Assembly (NCBI GenBank): GCA_022833215.1
Contig: JAIPUZ010000049.1
Location: 1-45,573, forward strand
Reading direction: 5' to 3'
DNA from: Mesorhizobium sp.
Lineage (GTDB): Bacteria > Pseudomonadota > Alphaproteobacteria > Rhizobiales > Rhizobiaceae
Length of the DNA: 45,573 nt
Part shown: in pieces, positions 26,858 to 35,868 of the stretch
How the letters are laid out: each line of letters opens with the position of its first letter
Position numbering within the stretch: the first letter of the stretch is position 1
Notes under the pieces: model-generated
Told to the model about the DNA's origin: nothing
The model's input: only the letters and a program-made list of their open reading frames with translations
Database searches by the model: none
Translations under genes and position numbers: made by a program

Positions 26858-28476
26858 TGACCGGCCTCCATCTTTGGCGACGGCACCTGACGGGCCGAAA
26901 GCACGCCCTCGATATAGGCATCCGGCGCGTGCAGCGACTGCGACGTCGCATCGACATAGGCCATCACCGGGCCGGCGTTGATCGTCATGACGACGCACAG
27001 CGCCAGCAGCAGCGCAATCGGCGCGAACTCCACGATCAGAACCCGCGGCACCACACCCTCGATTGGCGGAGCCCAGAAAGTGCGGATGCCGACGCGCAGC
27101 ATGGCGACCATTGCGAACAGGCCGGAAATGATGAGCACCGCGAAGAAGGCCCATGCCATGCCCGAGATGGCGTTGTCATCGCCGGTCGAGAGCGCGGCCG
27201 ACAGAAGGGCGAACTTGCCGATGAAGCCCGACAGCGGCGGCATGCCGGAAAGCAGAAGGCCGCACAGCACGAAGCACAGACCGAGGATGGCCAGCGTGGC
27301 CGGAAGCGTGACCCCCACTTCCTCGACGACCTCTTCTTCTTCCGGATCGTCGCCATAGGCTTCCATGGTCACTGCAAGGATGTTGGCGGCCGGATCCTGC
27401 GAACGATCGACCAGTTCGACGAGCAGGAACAGCGCGCCGATCGTCAGCGTCGAGGAAACGAGATAGAACAGCGCTCCGGCGGTCACCCCGGCGTCGGCCA
27501 TGCCGACGGCAGCCAGAAGCGTGCCCGATGAGACCAGCACGCTGTAGGAAGCGAGCCGCGCCATGGCCTGCGACGCCAGAACGCCGATGGTGCCGAAAGC
27601 CATCGTCACCAGACCGGCGGTGAGCAGGCCGATATCGCCGAAGCTGGCCGAGTCGCCGGCGCGCGCGCCGAGCAGCAGCGGCGAGAGGCGCAGCACCGCA
27701 TAGACGCCGACCTTGGTCATGATCGAGAACATCGCCGCCACGGGGGCGGCGGCGGCCGAATAGGCTCCGGGCAGCCAGAAGCACAGCGGCCACATGCCGG
27801 CCTTGGTCAGGAAGGCAATGCCGAGGATCGCCGTGCCCGCCTCCAACAACGCCCTGTCCTGTGCCGCGACCGCGGGTATGCGCACCGCCAGATCGGCCAT
27901 GTTCAGCGTGCCGGTGACACCGTAGATGAGGCTGACGCCGATCAGGAACAGCATCGAGGCGCCGAGATTGACCACGATGTAGTGCATGCCGAAGCGCACG
28001 CGCGTCGCCCCCGAGCCGTGAAGCATCAGCCCGTAGGATGCGGCAAGCAGCACTTCGAAGAAAACGAAGAGATTGAACAGGTCGCCGGTGAGGAAAGCGC
28101 CGTTCAGGCCCATCAGCAGAAACTGGAACAGCGAGTGGAAATGCTGGCCGCCCTTGTGCCAGCGCGCCAGCGAGAACACGAGTGCGGCGTTCGCCAGCAG
28201 CGCTGTGAGCAGGAGCATGAGCGCCGACAGCCGGTCGACCACCAGCACGATGCCGAAAGGCGCCGCCCAGTTGCCGAGCAGGTAGACGCTGGCCACCGAG
28301 CCCTCGACATCGGCCTGCGCGACGAGCAGCCAGGCGATGACGAGCAGTCCGAGGGTGGACGCGACATTGACCAGCGACTTGAAGGTATGGCGCCGCTCGT
28401 CGAACAGCAGCAGGAATGCGCCGGTGACCAGCGGCAGAATGATCGGCGCTATATCGAGATGATTGGCGAGCTGCAT
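26854..28476 (-). CDS. mnhD: Mrp-type Na+(K+)/H+ antiporter subunit D
   Basis: This 540-aa polytopic membrane protein is related to complex I NuoN/NuoM (proton-translocating antiporter domain). The core includes LFVFFEVLLAASYGLMLHGS, LGASMLFLIGVSLIYGVTG, the key Lys region AFLTKAGMWPLCFWLPGAYS, and AMFSIMTKVGVYAVLRLSP. An acidic loop YGDDPEEEEVVEEVG stands out between helices. The ATG 28476 shares one base with the mnhC stop (TGATG), and the stop overlaps mnhE by 4 bp. The longer frame upstream of 28476 overlaps mnhC and is not used. Confidence 0.95.
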   Translation of the reverse strand: MQLANHLDIAPIILPLVTGAFLLLFDERRHTFKSLVNVASTLGLLVIAWLLVAQADVEGSVASVYLLGNWAAPFGIVLVVDRLSALMLLLTALLANAALVFSLARWHKGGQHFHSLFQFLLMGLNGAFLTGDLFNLFVFFEVLLAASYGLMLHGSGATRVRFGMHYIVVNLGASMLFLIGVSLIYGVTGTLNMADLAVRIPAVAAQDRALLEAGTAILGIAFLTKAGMWPLCFWLPGAYSAAAAPVAAMFSIMTKVGVYAVLRLSPLLLGARAGDSASFGDIGLLTAGLVTMAFGTIGVLASQAMARLASYSVLVSSGTLLAAVGMADAGVTAGALFYLVSSTLTIGALFLLVELVDRSQDPAANILAVTMEAYGDDPEEEEVVEEVGVTLPATLAILGLCFVLCGLLLSGMPPLSGFIGKFALLSAALSTGDDNAISGMAWAFFAVLIISGLFAMVAMLRVGIRTFWAPPIEGVVPRVLIVEFAPIALLLALCVVMTINAGPVMAYVDATSQSLHAPDAYIEGVLSARQVPSPKMEAGQ

Positions 28477-28817
28477 CACGGCTCCCTGCCGTCGACATGG
28501 TCGGAGCCCGTCAGGCCGCGCGCCACCAGCAGCACCACGAGGAAAAGCGCCGTGGTGGCGAAGCCGATGACGATGGCGGTCAGCACCAGCGCCTGCGGGA
28601 CGGGATCTGTATAGGCTGCCGGATCGACGATCCCGGATCCGTCGAGCACCGGCGGCACGCCACTGCGCAGGCGGCCCATGGAGAAGATGAACAGGTTGAC
28701 GCCGTAGGCGATCAGCGACAGGCCGACGATCACCTGATAGGTGCGCGGGCGCAGCAGCAGCCATACGCCGGAGCCCACCAGAACGCCGATGCCCAGAGAA
28801 AGGGTCAGTTCGGTCAT
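28476..28817 (-). CDS. mnhC: Mrp-type Na+(K+)/H+ antiporter subunit C
   Basis: This 113-aa NuoK-like membrane protein has three helices (LSLGIGVLVGSGVWLLLRPR; QVIVGLSLIAYGVNLFIFSM; LVLTAIVIGFATTALFLVVL). The conserved DPVPQALVLTAIVIGFA block is diagnostic of MnhC/PhaC. The ATG 28817 overlaps the mnhAB stop by 4 bp. Length is normal. Confidence 0.95.
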   Translation of the reverse strand: MTELTLSLGIGVLVGSGVWLLLRPRTYQVIVGLSLIAYGVNLFIFSMGRLRSGVPPVLDGSGIVDPAAYTDPVPQALVLTAIVIGFATTALFLVVLLVARGLTGSDHVDGREP

Positions 28818-31729
28818 TGGACCTCCTGCTCGGCCAGGGCTGCGGTCTTGGCGGCGCGCAGCTTGCGGATCGACTGGTGCGCCAGCGCGATCAGCATCAG
28901 CACGGTGGCGCCGAGCACCAGCGCGAAGACGCCGAGATCGAAGAACAGCGCCGTCGCGGCGGGAACCTTGCCGATCACGGGCAGCTCCACATATTGCGCA
29001 TGGGAGGTCAGGAACGGATAGCCCAGCGCCCACGATCCGATCCCGGTCGCGGCAGCGATCAGCAGGCCCCATCCGATCCACTTGACCGGCAGCACCCTCA
29101 GCCGCTCCTCCACCCAGCGCGTGCCGGCGGCCAGATATTGCAGGATGAAGGCGGATGCCAGCGCGATGCCGGCAACGAAGCCGCCGCCCGGCAGATCGTG
29201 GCCGCGCAGGAACAGATAGGCCGACAGCACGACGATGACCGGGAACAGCCACTGCATGATCACCGCAGGCACATACAGATAATCGGCAACGATGGTGCCG
29301 CCTCCCGGCATAGCCACCGGATCGTCCGCCGACTGGTGGCGCTGCTGTTGCGTGGAGCCAACGCTTTCAGGGGCGGGACGGAAACGACGCAGCAGCACGA
29401 AGACGGTGATCGCCACGATGCCGAGCACGGTGATCTCGCCGAACGTGTCGAAGCCGCGGAAGTCGACGAGGATCACGTTGACGACATTGGTTCCTCCGCC
29501 CAGCGGATAGGCGTTCTCGACGAAATAGTCGGCGATGGTCTGCGGCGGCTGGCGCACCATCACCGCGTAGGAGATCATAGCCATGCCAAGGCCGCAGGCG
29601 ATCGCCATGGCGAAGTCGCGATAGCGCCGCAGACGCGACCAGAATGCCTGCACCGGCGTTTCGACATCCGCAAAGCGTTGCGGCAGCCAGCGCAGCCCGA
29701 GCAGGATCAGCACGGTGGTGACCACCTCGACCAGAAGCTGGGTAAGCGCAAGGTCGGGGGCCGACAGCCACACGAAGGTGATGCAGGTGATCAAACCGGC
29801 GCCGCTCATCAGCATGAGGGCGACGAGGCGGTGGAACTTCGCCTGATAGGCTGCCCCGATGGCGCAGGCCATGCCGATGACCCACAGGATGGTGAAAACG
29901 ACGTCGGTGCTTCCCGCGAGCCTGATCTCGGGCAGCAGCGGACCGCGCCACAGCGTCAGGATCGCAGCGATCAGCGCGATGGCGACCATGAGGCGAAGCT
30001 GCGGCTGCAGACGGCGCGTGCCGAGCCAGCCCTCGAGGAAGCGCGCCCAGCGCCACGACACGGTGACCATGACCTGCTCGAAGATGCGCTGGCCGTTGAT
30101 GCGCCGGAAGTACGGCGGTCCTTCCTCGCTGGTCGCCAGATAGGAGCGGATCGTAAGGAACATCAGCGCACCCGCCACCAGCGCCACGATGCTCATCATC
30201 AGCGGCAGGGTGAAACCGTGCCAGACGGCAAGGCTGTAGTAGGGCGTGGAATCGCCGAGCACCGAGACGACGGCGCTGTGCAGATAGGGACCGACGGTGC
30301 GGCCCGGCACAACGCCCACGATCAGGCAGATCAGCACCAGCAGAAACACCGGCAGCCGCATGAAGAAGGGCGGCTCGTGCGGCTCGCGCGGCAGCGGTTC
30401 GGGCGCCGCGCCGAAGAACACGCTGTGGATGAAGCGGATCGAATAGGTCACGGCGAAGGCGCTGGCGATGACCGCCGCGTAGGGCGCGATCGTATCGAGC
30501 CACGAATCGGCATGGTGCTCGATCGCCTCGGCGAAGAACATCTCCTTGGACAGGAAGCCGTTCAGCAGGGGCACGCCTGCCATCGCCGCGCTCGCCACCA
30601 TGGCGAGCGTGGCGGTGATGGGCATGGCGCTGAGCAGGCCGCCGAGGCGGCGCATGTCGCGCGTTCCCGTCTCGTGGTCGATGATGCCGGCGGCCATGAA
30701 CAGCGATGCCTTGAAGGTGGCGTGGTTCATCATGTGGAAGATCGCCGCCACCGCGCCCAGCGGGCTGCCGAGGCTGAGCAGCATGGTGATGAGGCCGAGA
30801 TGGCTGATGGTCGAATAGGCCAGCAGCCCCTTGATATCCTGCTGGAAGATCGAGAAGAACGCGCCCAGCACCAGCGTGATCATGCCGGCAAGACCGACAA
30901 CGAAGAACCATTCATAGGTTCCCGCCAGCACCGGCCACATTCGCGCCATCAGGAAGACGCCCGCCTTGACCATGGTTGCGGAGTGCAGGAAGGCCGACAC
31001 GGGGGTCGGCGCCGCCATGGCGTTCGGCAGCCAGAACTGGAACGGAAACTGCGCGCTCTTGGTGAAGGCGCCCAGCAGGACCAGGATCAGGATCGGCCGG
31101 TACAGATCGTGCTCGCGCAGCAGGTCACCGGATGCCAGCACCTCGTCGAGATCGTAGCTGCCCACCACATGCCCGATCAGCAGCATGCCGCCGAGCAGCG
31201 CCATGCCGCCGATTCCGGTGACGGTCAGCGACATGCGCGCGCCGTCGCGCGCGGCCGCATTGTGATACCAGTAGCCGATCAGCAGGAAGGAGAAGATGCT
31301 GGTCAGCTCCCAGAAGATGACGAGCTGGATCAGATTGCCTGAGAGCACGACACCAAGCATCGATCCCGCAAAGGCAAGGAAGAACATGTAGAAACGCGGA
31401 ATCGGGTCTTCCGGCGACATGTAGTAGCGCGTGTAGATGACAACCAGGAAACCGATGCCGGAGATCAGCATCGCGAACATCCAGGCGAACCCGTCGATCC
31501 GGAAGACAAGCTCCAGCCCCAGTTCCGGCATCCAGCTCACGCTCTGGCGCACGGCATTGCCGGCTGCGATGTCCGGATAGGCCATCATCACCATGATGAG
31601 GATGGCGAGCATGACTGTGCCGGAAAGCCAGGCTTCCGCATTGCGCGCATTGGAGGGCAGCAGCGCGGCGACAGCGCTCGCCACGAATGGCAGCACTATC
31701 ATCCAGATGAGAGTCGCGCCGCCCAGCAT
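28814..31729 (-). CDS. mnhA: Fused Mrp-type Na+(K+)/H+ antiporter subunits A and B
   Basis: This 971-aa protein is the first gene of the operon. The N-terminal two thirds are MnhA/PhaA, related to NuoL: YYMSPEDPIPRFYMFFLAFA, WELTSIFSFLLIGYW, TKSAQFPFQFWLPNAMAAPT with the conserved Lys, HSATMVKAGVFLMARMWP. Then come the C-terminal MbhD/MbhE-like helices (LALTQLLVEVVTTVLILLGL) and a fused MnhB domain (LFPVIVVLSAYLFLRGHDLP, GGGFVAGIALASAFILQYLA). This explains why there is no separate mnhB. Such PhaAB fusions are known in rhizobia. GGAT lies 7 nt upstream of the ATG. A divergent HTH gene starts 88 bp away. Confidence 0.95.
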   Translation of the reverse strand: MLGGATLIWMIVLPFVASAVAALLPSNARNAEAWLSGTVMLAILIMVMMAYPDIAAGNAVRQSVSWMPELGLELVFRIDGFAWMFAMLISGIGFLVVIYTRYYMSPEDPIPRFYMFFLAFAGSMLGVVLSGNLIQLVIFWELTSIFSFLLIGYWYHNAAARDGARMSLTVTGIGGMALLGGMLLIGHVVGSYDLDEVLASGDLLREHDLYRPILILVLLGAFTKSAQFPFQFWLPNAMAAPTPVSAFLHSATMVKAGVFLMARMWPVLAGTYEWFFVVGLAGMITLVLGAFFSIFQQDIKGLLAYSTISHLGLITMLLSLGSPLGAVAAIFHMMNHATFKASLFMAAGIIDHETGTRDMRRLGGLLSAMPITATLAMVASAAMAGVPLLNGFLSKEMFFAEAIEHHADSWLDTIAPYAAVIASAFAVTYSIRFIHSVFFGAAPEPLPREPHEPPFFMRLPVFLLVLICLIVGVVPGRTVGPYLHSAVVSVLGDSTPYYSLAVWHGFTLPLMMSIVALVAGALMFLTIRSYLATSEEGPPYFRRINGQRIFEQVMVTVSWRWARFLEGWLGTRRLQPQLRLMVAIALIAAILTLWRGPLLPEIRLAGSTDVVFTILWVIGMACAIGAAYQAKFHRLVALMLMSGAGLITCITFVWLSAPDLALTQLLVEVVTTVLILLGLRWLPQRFADVETPVQAFWSRLRRYRDFAMAIACGLGMAMISYAVMVRQPPQTIADYFVENAYPLGGGTNVVNVILVDFRGFDTFGEITVLGIVAITVFVLLRRFRPAPESVGSTQQQRHQSADDPVAMPGGGTIVADYLYVPAVIMQWLFPVIVVLSAYLFLRGHDLPGGGFVAGIALASAFILQYLAAGTRWVEERLRVLPVKWIGWGLLIAAATGIGSWALGYPFLTSHAQYVELPVIGKVPAATALFFDLGVFALVLGATVLMLIALAHQSIRKLRAAKTAALAEQEVQ

Positions 31730-31770
31730 GCGGAGATCCTTTGGATGGGAATGAGACGATATTGCCTGAT

Positions 31771-31789
31771 TTCATCCATTATGGTTGAA
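31771..31789. promoter_or_regulatory. Imperfect 19-bp dyad between mnhAB and the HTH gene
   Basis: TTCATCCATTATGGTTGAA is symmetric except at the centre and one flanking pair, with a CCATTATGG core. It sits midway in the 88-bp divergent spacer, where it could be the operator of the small HTH protein and overlap both promoters. Tentative. Confidence 0.4.
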
Positions 31790-31817
31790 TCTACCGCCGT
31801 ACCGCAAGGGCTGATCG

Positions 31818-32081
31818 ATGCAAATATTTCCTGAACAGTGCCGGGCCGCACGCGGCCTGCTGAACTGGACGCAGGACAGGCTTGCCCGCGCCGCCGGCGT
31901 GTCGCGCAGCACCATCAAGGATTTCGAGTGCCACCGCCATGCCCTGCAGCGCGGATCGGAGGAACTCGTTATCGGCGCTTTCACGCGCTGCGGGGTGAGG
32001 CTCCTGTTCGACGCGGATGGCGCCGGCATCGGCGTGCGCATGGAGCGTCCGGAAAAGCTGTACGCCCTGACGAGATCCTGA
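31818..32081 (+). CDS. Small XRE-family helix-turn-helix protein
   Basis: This 87-aa protein is almost only a DNA-binding domain. CRAARGLLNWTQDRLARAAG and VSRSTIKDFECHRHAL form a Cro/CI-type HTH (about 8-45). A short region follows (VIGAFTRCGVRLLFDADGAG) of the kind seen in many rhizobial XRE proteins. AAGGG lies 7 nt before the ATG. It is divergent from the mnh operon and is the nearest regulator candidate for it, although these small proteins are common and often of unknown role. The repeat element begins 27 bp after its stop. Confidence 0.88.
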   Translation: MQIFPEQCRAARGLLNWTQDRLARAAGVSRSTIKDFECHRHALQRGSEELVIGAFTRCGVRLLFDADGAGIGVRMERPEKLYALTRS

Positions 32082-32107
32082 AGGGATCGAGGTCATGAAG
32101 GGCAGAA

Positions 32108-32211
32108 GCATGTCGCCCGAAAGCGGAAGCCGGTTTCGGGGTAAAGACATGCGCAAAAAAACGACAGGTTAAAGCGCAGGGAGCGAATCTGAAAGATCGC
32201 AGTGCACTTCA
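32108..32211. repeat. Rhizobial palindromic intergenic repeat element
   Basis: The sequence has GCATGTC-GCCCGAAA (32108-32122) facing TTTCGGGG-GACATGC (32134-32152), then a second imperfect hairpin region (AAAGCGCAGG, GAGCGAATCTGAAAGATCGC). I recognise this as a repeat scattered in Mesorhizobium-like genomes, always between genes. Only one copy is visible in this window. Similarity is from memory; boundaries are approximate. Confidence 0.65.
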
Positions 32212-32228
32212 GGTTCCGGAACGGAAAA

Positions 32229-32257
32229 GCCGGCCGCGTCGGCAAGACGCGGCCGGC
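32229..32257 (-). terminator. Intrinsic terminator of the aminotransferase gene
   Basis: A perfect 12-bp stem (GCCGGCCGCGTC, 32229-32240 with 32246-32257) with a 5-nt loop. On the minus strand it is followed by CTTTTCC. It lies 28 bp after the aminotransferase stop. Confidence 0.82.
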
Positions 32258-32285
32258 ACCGGAAGATTTCCGCCTGTGAAGCTGC

Positions 32286-33656
32286 TCAGCCCTTCACTTG
32301 CGGCAGCGCCGTATCGAGCGCCTTTTTCACTGCGTCGACCATCTGATCGACCTGCTTTTCGGTGATGATGAGAGGCGGGCAGAAGCCCAGCGTATCGCCC
32401 ATGTTGCGCGAGATGACGCCGTTGTCCTGAATGTACCCGTTGACCAGCGTGCCCAGCGCGCCGACATTCTTCCACGGTGCCTTCGTTGCCTTGTCGGCGA
32501 CAAGCTCCACGCCCGCGATCAGACCCACGCCGCGCACCTCGCCCACCAGCTCGTGATCGGCCAGTTCGTGCAGACGCTTTTGCATGTGGGCGCCCACCGT
32601 GCGTGCATTGCCCACCAGATCGCGCTCCTCGATCAGCTTGAGGTTTTCCAGCGCGACCGCCGCCGACACCGGATGCCCGCCGGCGGTGAAGCCGTGGCCG
32701 AAGGTGCCGATGCGGTTGCTCTCGTCCGCCAGCGGCCCATAGACCTTCTCGTTGATCAGCAGCGCCGAGATCGGCATGTAGGACGACGACAGCTGCTTGG
32801 ACATCACGAGGATGTCCGGCCGGATGCCGAAGGTCTGGCAGCCGAACATGTTGCCGGTGCGGCCGAAGCCGCAGATCACCTCGTCGGCGACCAGCAGGAT
32901 GTCGTACTTCGCCAGAACCGCCTGGATCTTTTCCCAATAGGTCGCCGGGGGCACAACCACGCCACCCGCCCCCATCACCGGCTCGCCGATGAAGGCCGCG
33001 ATCGTCTCCGGGCCTTCGGCCAGGATCAGCTGCTCCAGCTCGTCGGCCAGGCGCGTGGCGAACGCTTCCTCGCTCTCGCCGGCCAGAGCGTCGCGATAGT
33101 GATGCGGCGTGCCGGTGTGCAGCACGTTGGCGATCGGCAGGTCGAATGAGATCTGGTTGTTGGGCAGGCCGGTGAGGCTGGCCGATGCGATGGTGACGCC
33201 GTGATAGCCGCGCTTGCGCGAGATGATCTTCTTCCTCTGCGGCTGGCCGAGCGCATTGGAGCGGTACCAGATCATCTTCATGGCCGTGTCGTTGGCCTCG
33301 GAACCCGAATTGGTGAAATAGGCCTTGCTCATCTCAACCGGCGCAATAGACACCAGCTTCTCGGCAAGGTCCACCACCGGCGAATGCCCCTTGTGGGTGA
33401 AGGTGTGGTAGAAGGGCAGCTTCTTCATCTGGTTGGTGGCCGCATCGACCAGACGCTGCTCGGAAAAGCCGACCGCCACGCTCCACAGACCCGCCATCGC
33501 CTCGATGTAGCGTTTGCCCGAAGCGTCCTCGACATAGACGCCCTCGCCCTTCTCGATGACCAGGGGACCCACTTCCTCATGCTTGCGTGCGTTGGTGTAG
33601 GAGTGGAGGTGATAGCGGACGTCGCGCGCTTCTGTGGAGTTCGGATGGGCGGTCAT
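32286..33656 (-). CDS. Class-III PLP-dependent aminotransferase (omega-amino acid type)
   Basis: This 456-aa fold-type I aminotransferase moves an amino group from an omega-amine or omega-amino acid to pyruvate or 2-oxoglutarate. Visible residues are FTNSGSEANDTAMKM (PLP phosphate), RKRGYHG with the aromatic stacking residue, IGEPVMGAGGVVVPP, LLVADEVICGFGRTG with Asp258, and the Schiff-base Lys287 in VMSKQLSSSYMP. The overall pattern (YHLHSYTNARKHEEVGPLVI start) fits rhizobial proteins called aspartate aminotransferase family, near taurine- or putrescine-pyruvate and GABA transaminases. It is divergent from a GntR gene coupled to an FAD oxidoreductase, suggesting an amine or amino-acid catabolic unit. 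Exact substrate unknown. Confidence 0.9.
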   Translation of the reverse strand: MTAHPNSTEARDVRYHLHSYTNARKHEEVGPLVIEKGEGVYVEDASGKRYIEAMAGLWSVAVGFSEQRLVDAATNQMKKLPFYHTFTHKGHSPVVDLAEKLVSIAPVEMSKAYFTNSGSEANDTAMKMIWYRSNALGQPQRKKIISRKRGYHGVTIASASLTGLPNNQISFDLPIANVLHTGTPHHYRDALAGESEEAFATRLADELEQLILAEGPETIAAFIGEPVMGAGGVVVPPATYWEKIQAVLAKYDILLVADEVICGFGRTGNMFGCQTFGIRPDILVMSKQLSSSYMPISALLINEKVYGPLADESNRIGTFGHGFTAGGHPVSAAVALENLKLIEERDLVGNARTVGAHMQKRLHELADHELVGEVRGVGLIAGVELVADKATKAPWKNVGALGTLVNGYIQDNGVISRNMGDTLGFCPPLIITEKQVDQMVDAVKKALDTALPQVKG

Positions 33657-33718
33657 GGCGTTTCCCTGTGTTGTAATTCACGACAAACCGGCAAAGCAGG
33701 AGCTTGCCATTTGGTGTG

Positions 33719-33728
33719 TGATGCATCA
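33719..33728. promoter_or_regulatory. TGATGCATCA palindrome in the aminotransferase/GntR spacer
   Basis: This is a perfect 10-bp palindrome within the 137-bp spacer between the divergent aminotransferase and GntR genes. It is a possible operator for the GntR protein; it overlaps a possible upstream GntR start (33728). Tentative because short. Confidence 0.4.
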
Positions 33729-33793
33729 TGTTTTTTAGCGGGCCGAATGTCAATGTCGGTCCATTGGTCCACGATGTCACGGATAATGAGCGC

Positions 33794-34495
33794 ATGCAGC
33801 CATCTTTCAGCCTTGAGGCGCTTGAGAAGGAAAATCTCGGCGAGACGGTCTATGGCCGGCTGGCCGATGCGCTCATGAGGGGCCGCTTTGCCCCGGATGC
33901 GCGCCTTACCATCCGGGAACTGGCCCAATCGCTCGGCACCAGCGTCACGCCGGTGCGCGATGCCATCCTGCGGCTTATCCAGGACGACGCACTGGTCCAG
34001 AAATCCGCGCGCGAGGTGCGCGTCCCGGTCATCACGCCGGAACGCTATCGCGAGATCCGCATGATTCGCCTGAAGCTCGAAGGGCTCGTCGCTCGCGAGA
34101 CGGCGCTTTGCGCCGAAGCGGCCGATATCGCGCGCCTGCGCGATCTCATCGCCCGTAACGAAAAGGCCATTGCCGACCGCAACTGGACCGAGGCGCTGGA
34201 GCTCAACCAGACCTTCCATTTCGCGCTGGCCGACATTGCCGGCCTTCCGCTGCTGCGCAGCATCCTGCATCGGCTGTGGTTGCAGATGGGACCGCTGATT
34301 GCCGAAGCCTACGAGCCCGGCGGGCGGGTGATGATCGTCCATCACCACGAATTGCTGAGCGCTGTGGAAGCAGGCGATGCCGACGCGGCGGAACGCGCCA
34401 TCGCAAGCGACATAGGCGATGCAGCCGACATCATTCTCGAACGGCTGACTGCGCGCCTGGGCACGTCTGCCGACACGCCCGGAGCCAGACACTGA
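33794..34495 (+). CDS. GntR-family (FCD subfamily) transcriptional regulator
   Basis: This 233-aa protein has an N-terminal winged helix ([57 protein letters not shown]) and an all-helical FCD domain ([60 protein letters not shown]) with the His/Asp metal-binding residues of the type. I use ATG 33794 (MQPSFSL); ATG 33728 would add 22 residues of non-domain sequence. Its stop overlaps the FAD oxidoreductase start (TGATG). It probably controls that gene and the divergent aminotransferase. Confidence 0.9.
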   Translation: MQPSFSLEALEKENLGETVYGRLADALMRGRFAPDARLTIRELAQSLGTSVTPVRDAILRLIQDDALVQKSAREVRVPVITPERYREIRMIRLKLEGLVARETALCAEAADIARLRDLIARNEKAIADRNWTEALELNQTFHFALADIAGLPLLRSILHRLWLQMGPLIAEAYEPGGRVMIVHHHELLSAVEAGDADAAERAIASDIGDAADIILERLTARLGTSADTPGARH

Positions 34496-35613
34496 TGGAA
34501 GAGGTCGATTGCATTGTCGCCGGCGCCGGTGTCGTCGGGCTGGCGGCGGCGCGCGCGCTGGCGCTTCACGGTCTCGACGTGCTGGTCCTCGAAAAGGCCG
34601 GCGCCATCGGCACGGAAACCAGCTCCCGCAACTCCGAGGTCATCCATGCCGGGCTTTACTACCCGCCCGGATCGCTGAAGGCGGAACTCTGCGTTGCCGG
34701 CCGTGACTTGCTCTACGCCTATTGCGCCGAACGCGGCATCCCCCATCGCCGCTGCGGCAAGCTGATCGTGGCGACAGGCGAGGGACAGGAAGAAGCGCTG
34801 GCCGCCATCGCCGGCAATGCACGCACCAGCGGGGCGGGCGAATTGAAGCGCCTCACGGCAACGCAGGCGAAAGAGCTCGAGCCGTCGCTTGCCTGCACCG
34901 CCGCCCTGCTCTCACCCGATACCGGCATCGTCGACAGTCACGCGCTGATGCTGTCACTGCTGGGAGACGCGGAAGCCGCCGGCGCCATGCTCAGCCTCAA
35001 TACCGAAATCGTATCGGGGCGGATCGAGTCCGGTCGCATCCTGCTCACCACCCGCGACACGCAAAGCGGCGAGACCTTCCAGATCGCGGCCCGCAGCCTC
35101 GTCAACGCGGCAGGTCTGGGCGCGGTGGCGCTGGCGGGATCGCTCGACGGCCTCGATGCGCGCTTCGTGCCGGTGCTGCGCTACGCCAGGGGCAACTACT
35201 TCTCGGTGACGGGGCGCGCCCCCTTCCGGCACCTCATCTACCCGGTCCCGGAGCCCGGCGGGCTCGGCATCCATCTGACGCTGGACCTGAACGGCATCGC
35301 CCGCTTCGGACCTGATGTCGAATGGATCGACGGGATCGACTATCATGTCGACCCGGCCCGCGCCGACCGCTTCTACGGCGCCATCCGCACCTACTGGCCG
35401 GGCCTTGCCGACGGCAGCCTGCAACCGACCTACAGCGGCATCCGCCCGAAACTTTCCGGACCGGGCGAGGCCAATGCCGATTTCGTCATTCAGGGACCGG
35501 ACACGCACGGCATCGCCGGCCTCGTCAACCTGTTCGGCATCGAGAGCCCCGGCCTCACCTCCTGCATCGCCATCGCGGAACGGGTGACGCAAGCCCTTGC
35601 AGCCAGAAAATAG
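34495..35613 (+). CDS. FAD-dependent oxidoreductase (DAAO family, L-2-hydroxyglutarate oxidase-like)
   Basis: This 372-aa flavoprotein has the N-terminal dinucleotide motif [21 protein letters not shown] in shortened form (GAGVVG, about 10-15). [20 protein letters not shown] follows, typical of LhgO-like dehydrogenases (L-2-hydroxyglutarate and similar 2-hydroxyacids). [16 protein letters not shown] lies in the middle, and [20 protein letters not shown] with [20 protein letters not shown] at the C-terminus. It starts on the stop of the GntR gene, so the two are translationally coupled. It oxidises a hydroxy- or amino-acid with electrons passing to quinone or O2; substrate is not certain. Confidence 0.88.
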   Translation: MEEVDCIVAGAGVVGLAAARALALHGLDVLVLEKAGAIGTETSSRNSEVIHAGLYYPPGSLKAELCVAGRDLLYAYCAERGIPHRRCGKLIVATGEGQEEALAAIAGNARTSGAGELKRLTATQAKELEPSLACTAALLSPDTGIVDSHALMLSLLGDAEAAGAMLSLNTEIVSGRIESGRILLTTRDTQSGETFQIAARSLVNAAGLGAVALAGSLDGLDARFVPVLRYARGNYFSVTGRAPFRHLIYPVPEPGGLGIHLTLDLNGIARFGPDVEWIDGIDYHVDPARADRFYGAIRTYWPGLADGSLQPTYSGIRPKLSGPGEANADFVIQGPDTHGIAGLVNLFGIESPGLTSCIAIAERVTQALAARK

Positions 35614-35868
35614 GAGCAGGCTGGACGGTTCTCGTTTCTTTGCCGGCGAGCCTGACCCGCGCGCCCGTGTCATCAACGTCATGACGAGGCATGCCGCAAG
35701 CGGCACGGCTCCGTCCCCGGAGTCGCAGCCCCTGTTCCCGACACCCGCACTCCATCCCCCGTCAATGAAAACCGGCCTCTGCGGACAGGCGATGCCACTG
35801 CCCTGATGACTTGCAATACAGGCGGCCGCTTCCCATGATTAAACCTCGTTAATAGTTGAGGTTTGATC
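35614..35868. other. Gap before soxR
   Basis: This is 255 bp between the FAD oxidoreductase stop and soxR. It holds no convincing gene; a small TGCCGC-AA-GCGGCA dyad (35692-35705) is too tight to be a terminator. The last 30 bp contain the SoxR-box-like dyad listed next. Confidence 0.5.
35841..35864. promoter_or_regulatory. SoxR-box-like dyad at the soxR start
   Basis: AAACCTC-N10-GAGGTTT ends 4 bp before the soxR ATG (35869). The ACCTC...GAGGT arms have the same 20-bp span as the perfect box downstream of soxR, but the left inner half is degenerate. It probably mediates weak autoregulation and overlaps the ribosome site (GAGG). Confidence 0.7.

Noticed and set aside
28817-31342. 841-codon open frame on the plus strand opposite mnhAB
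   Set aside because: Same artefact: composition mirrors the hydrophobic antiporter gene on the real strand.
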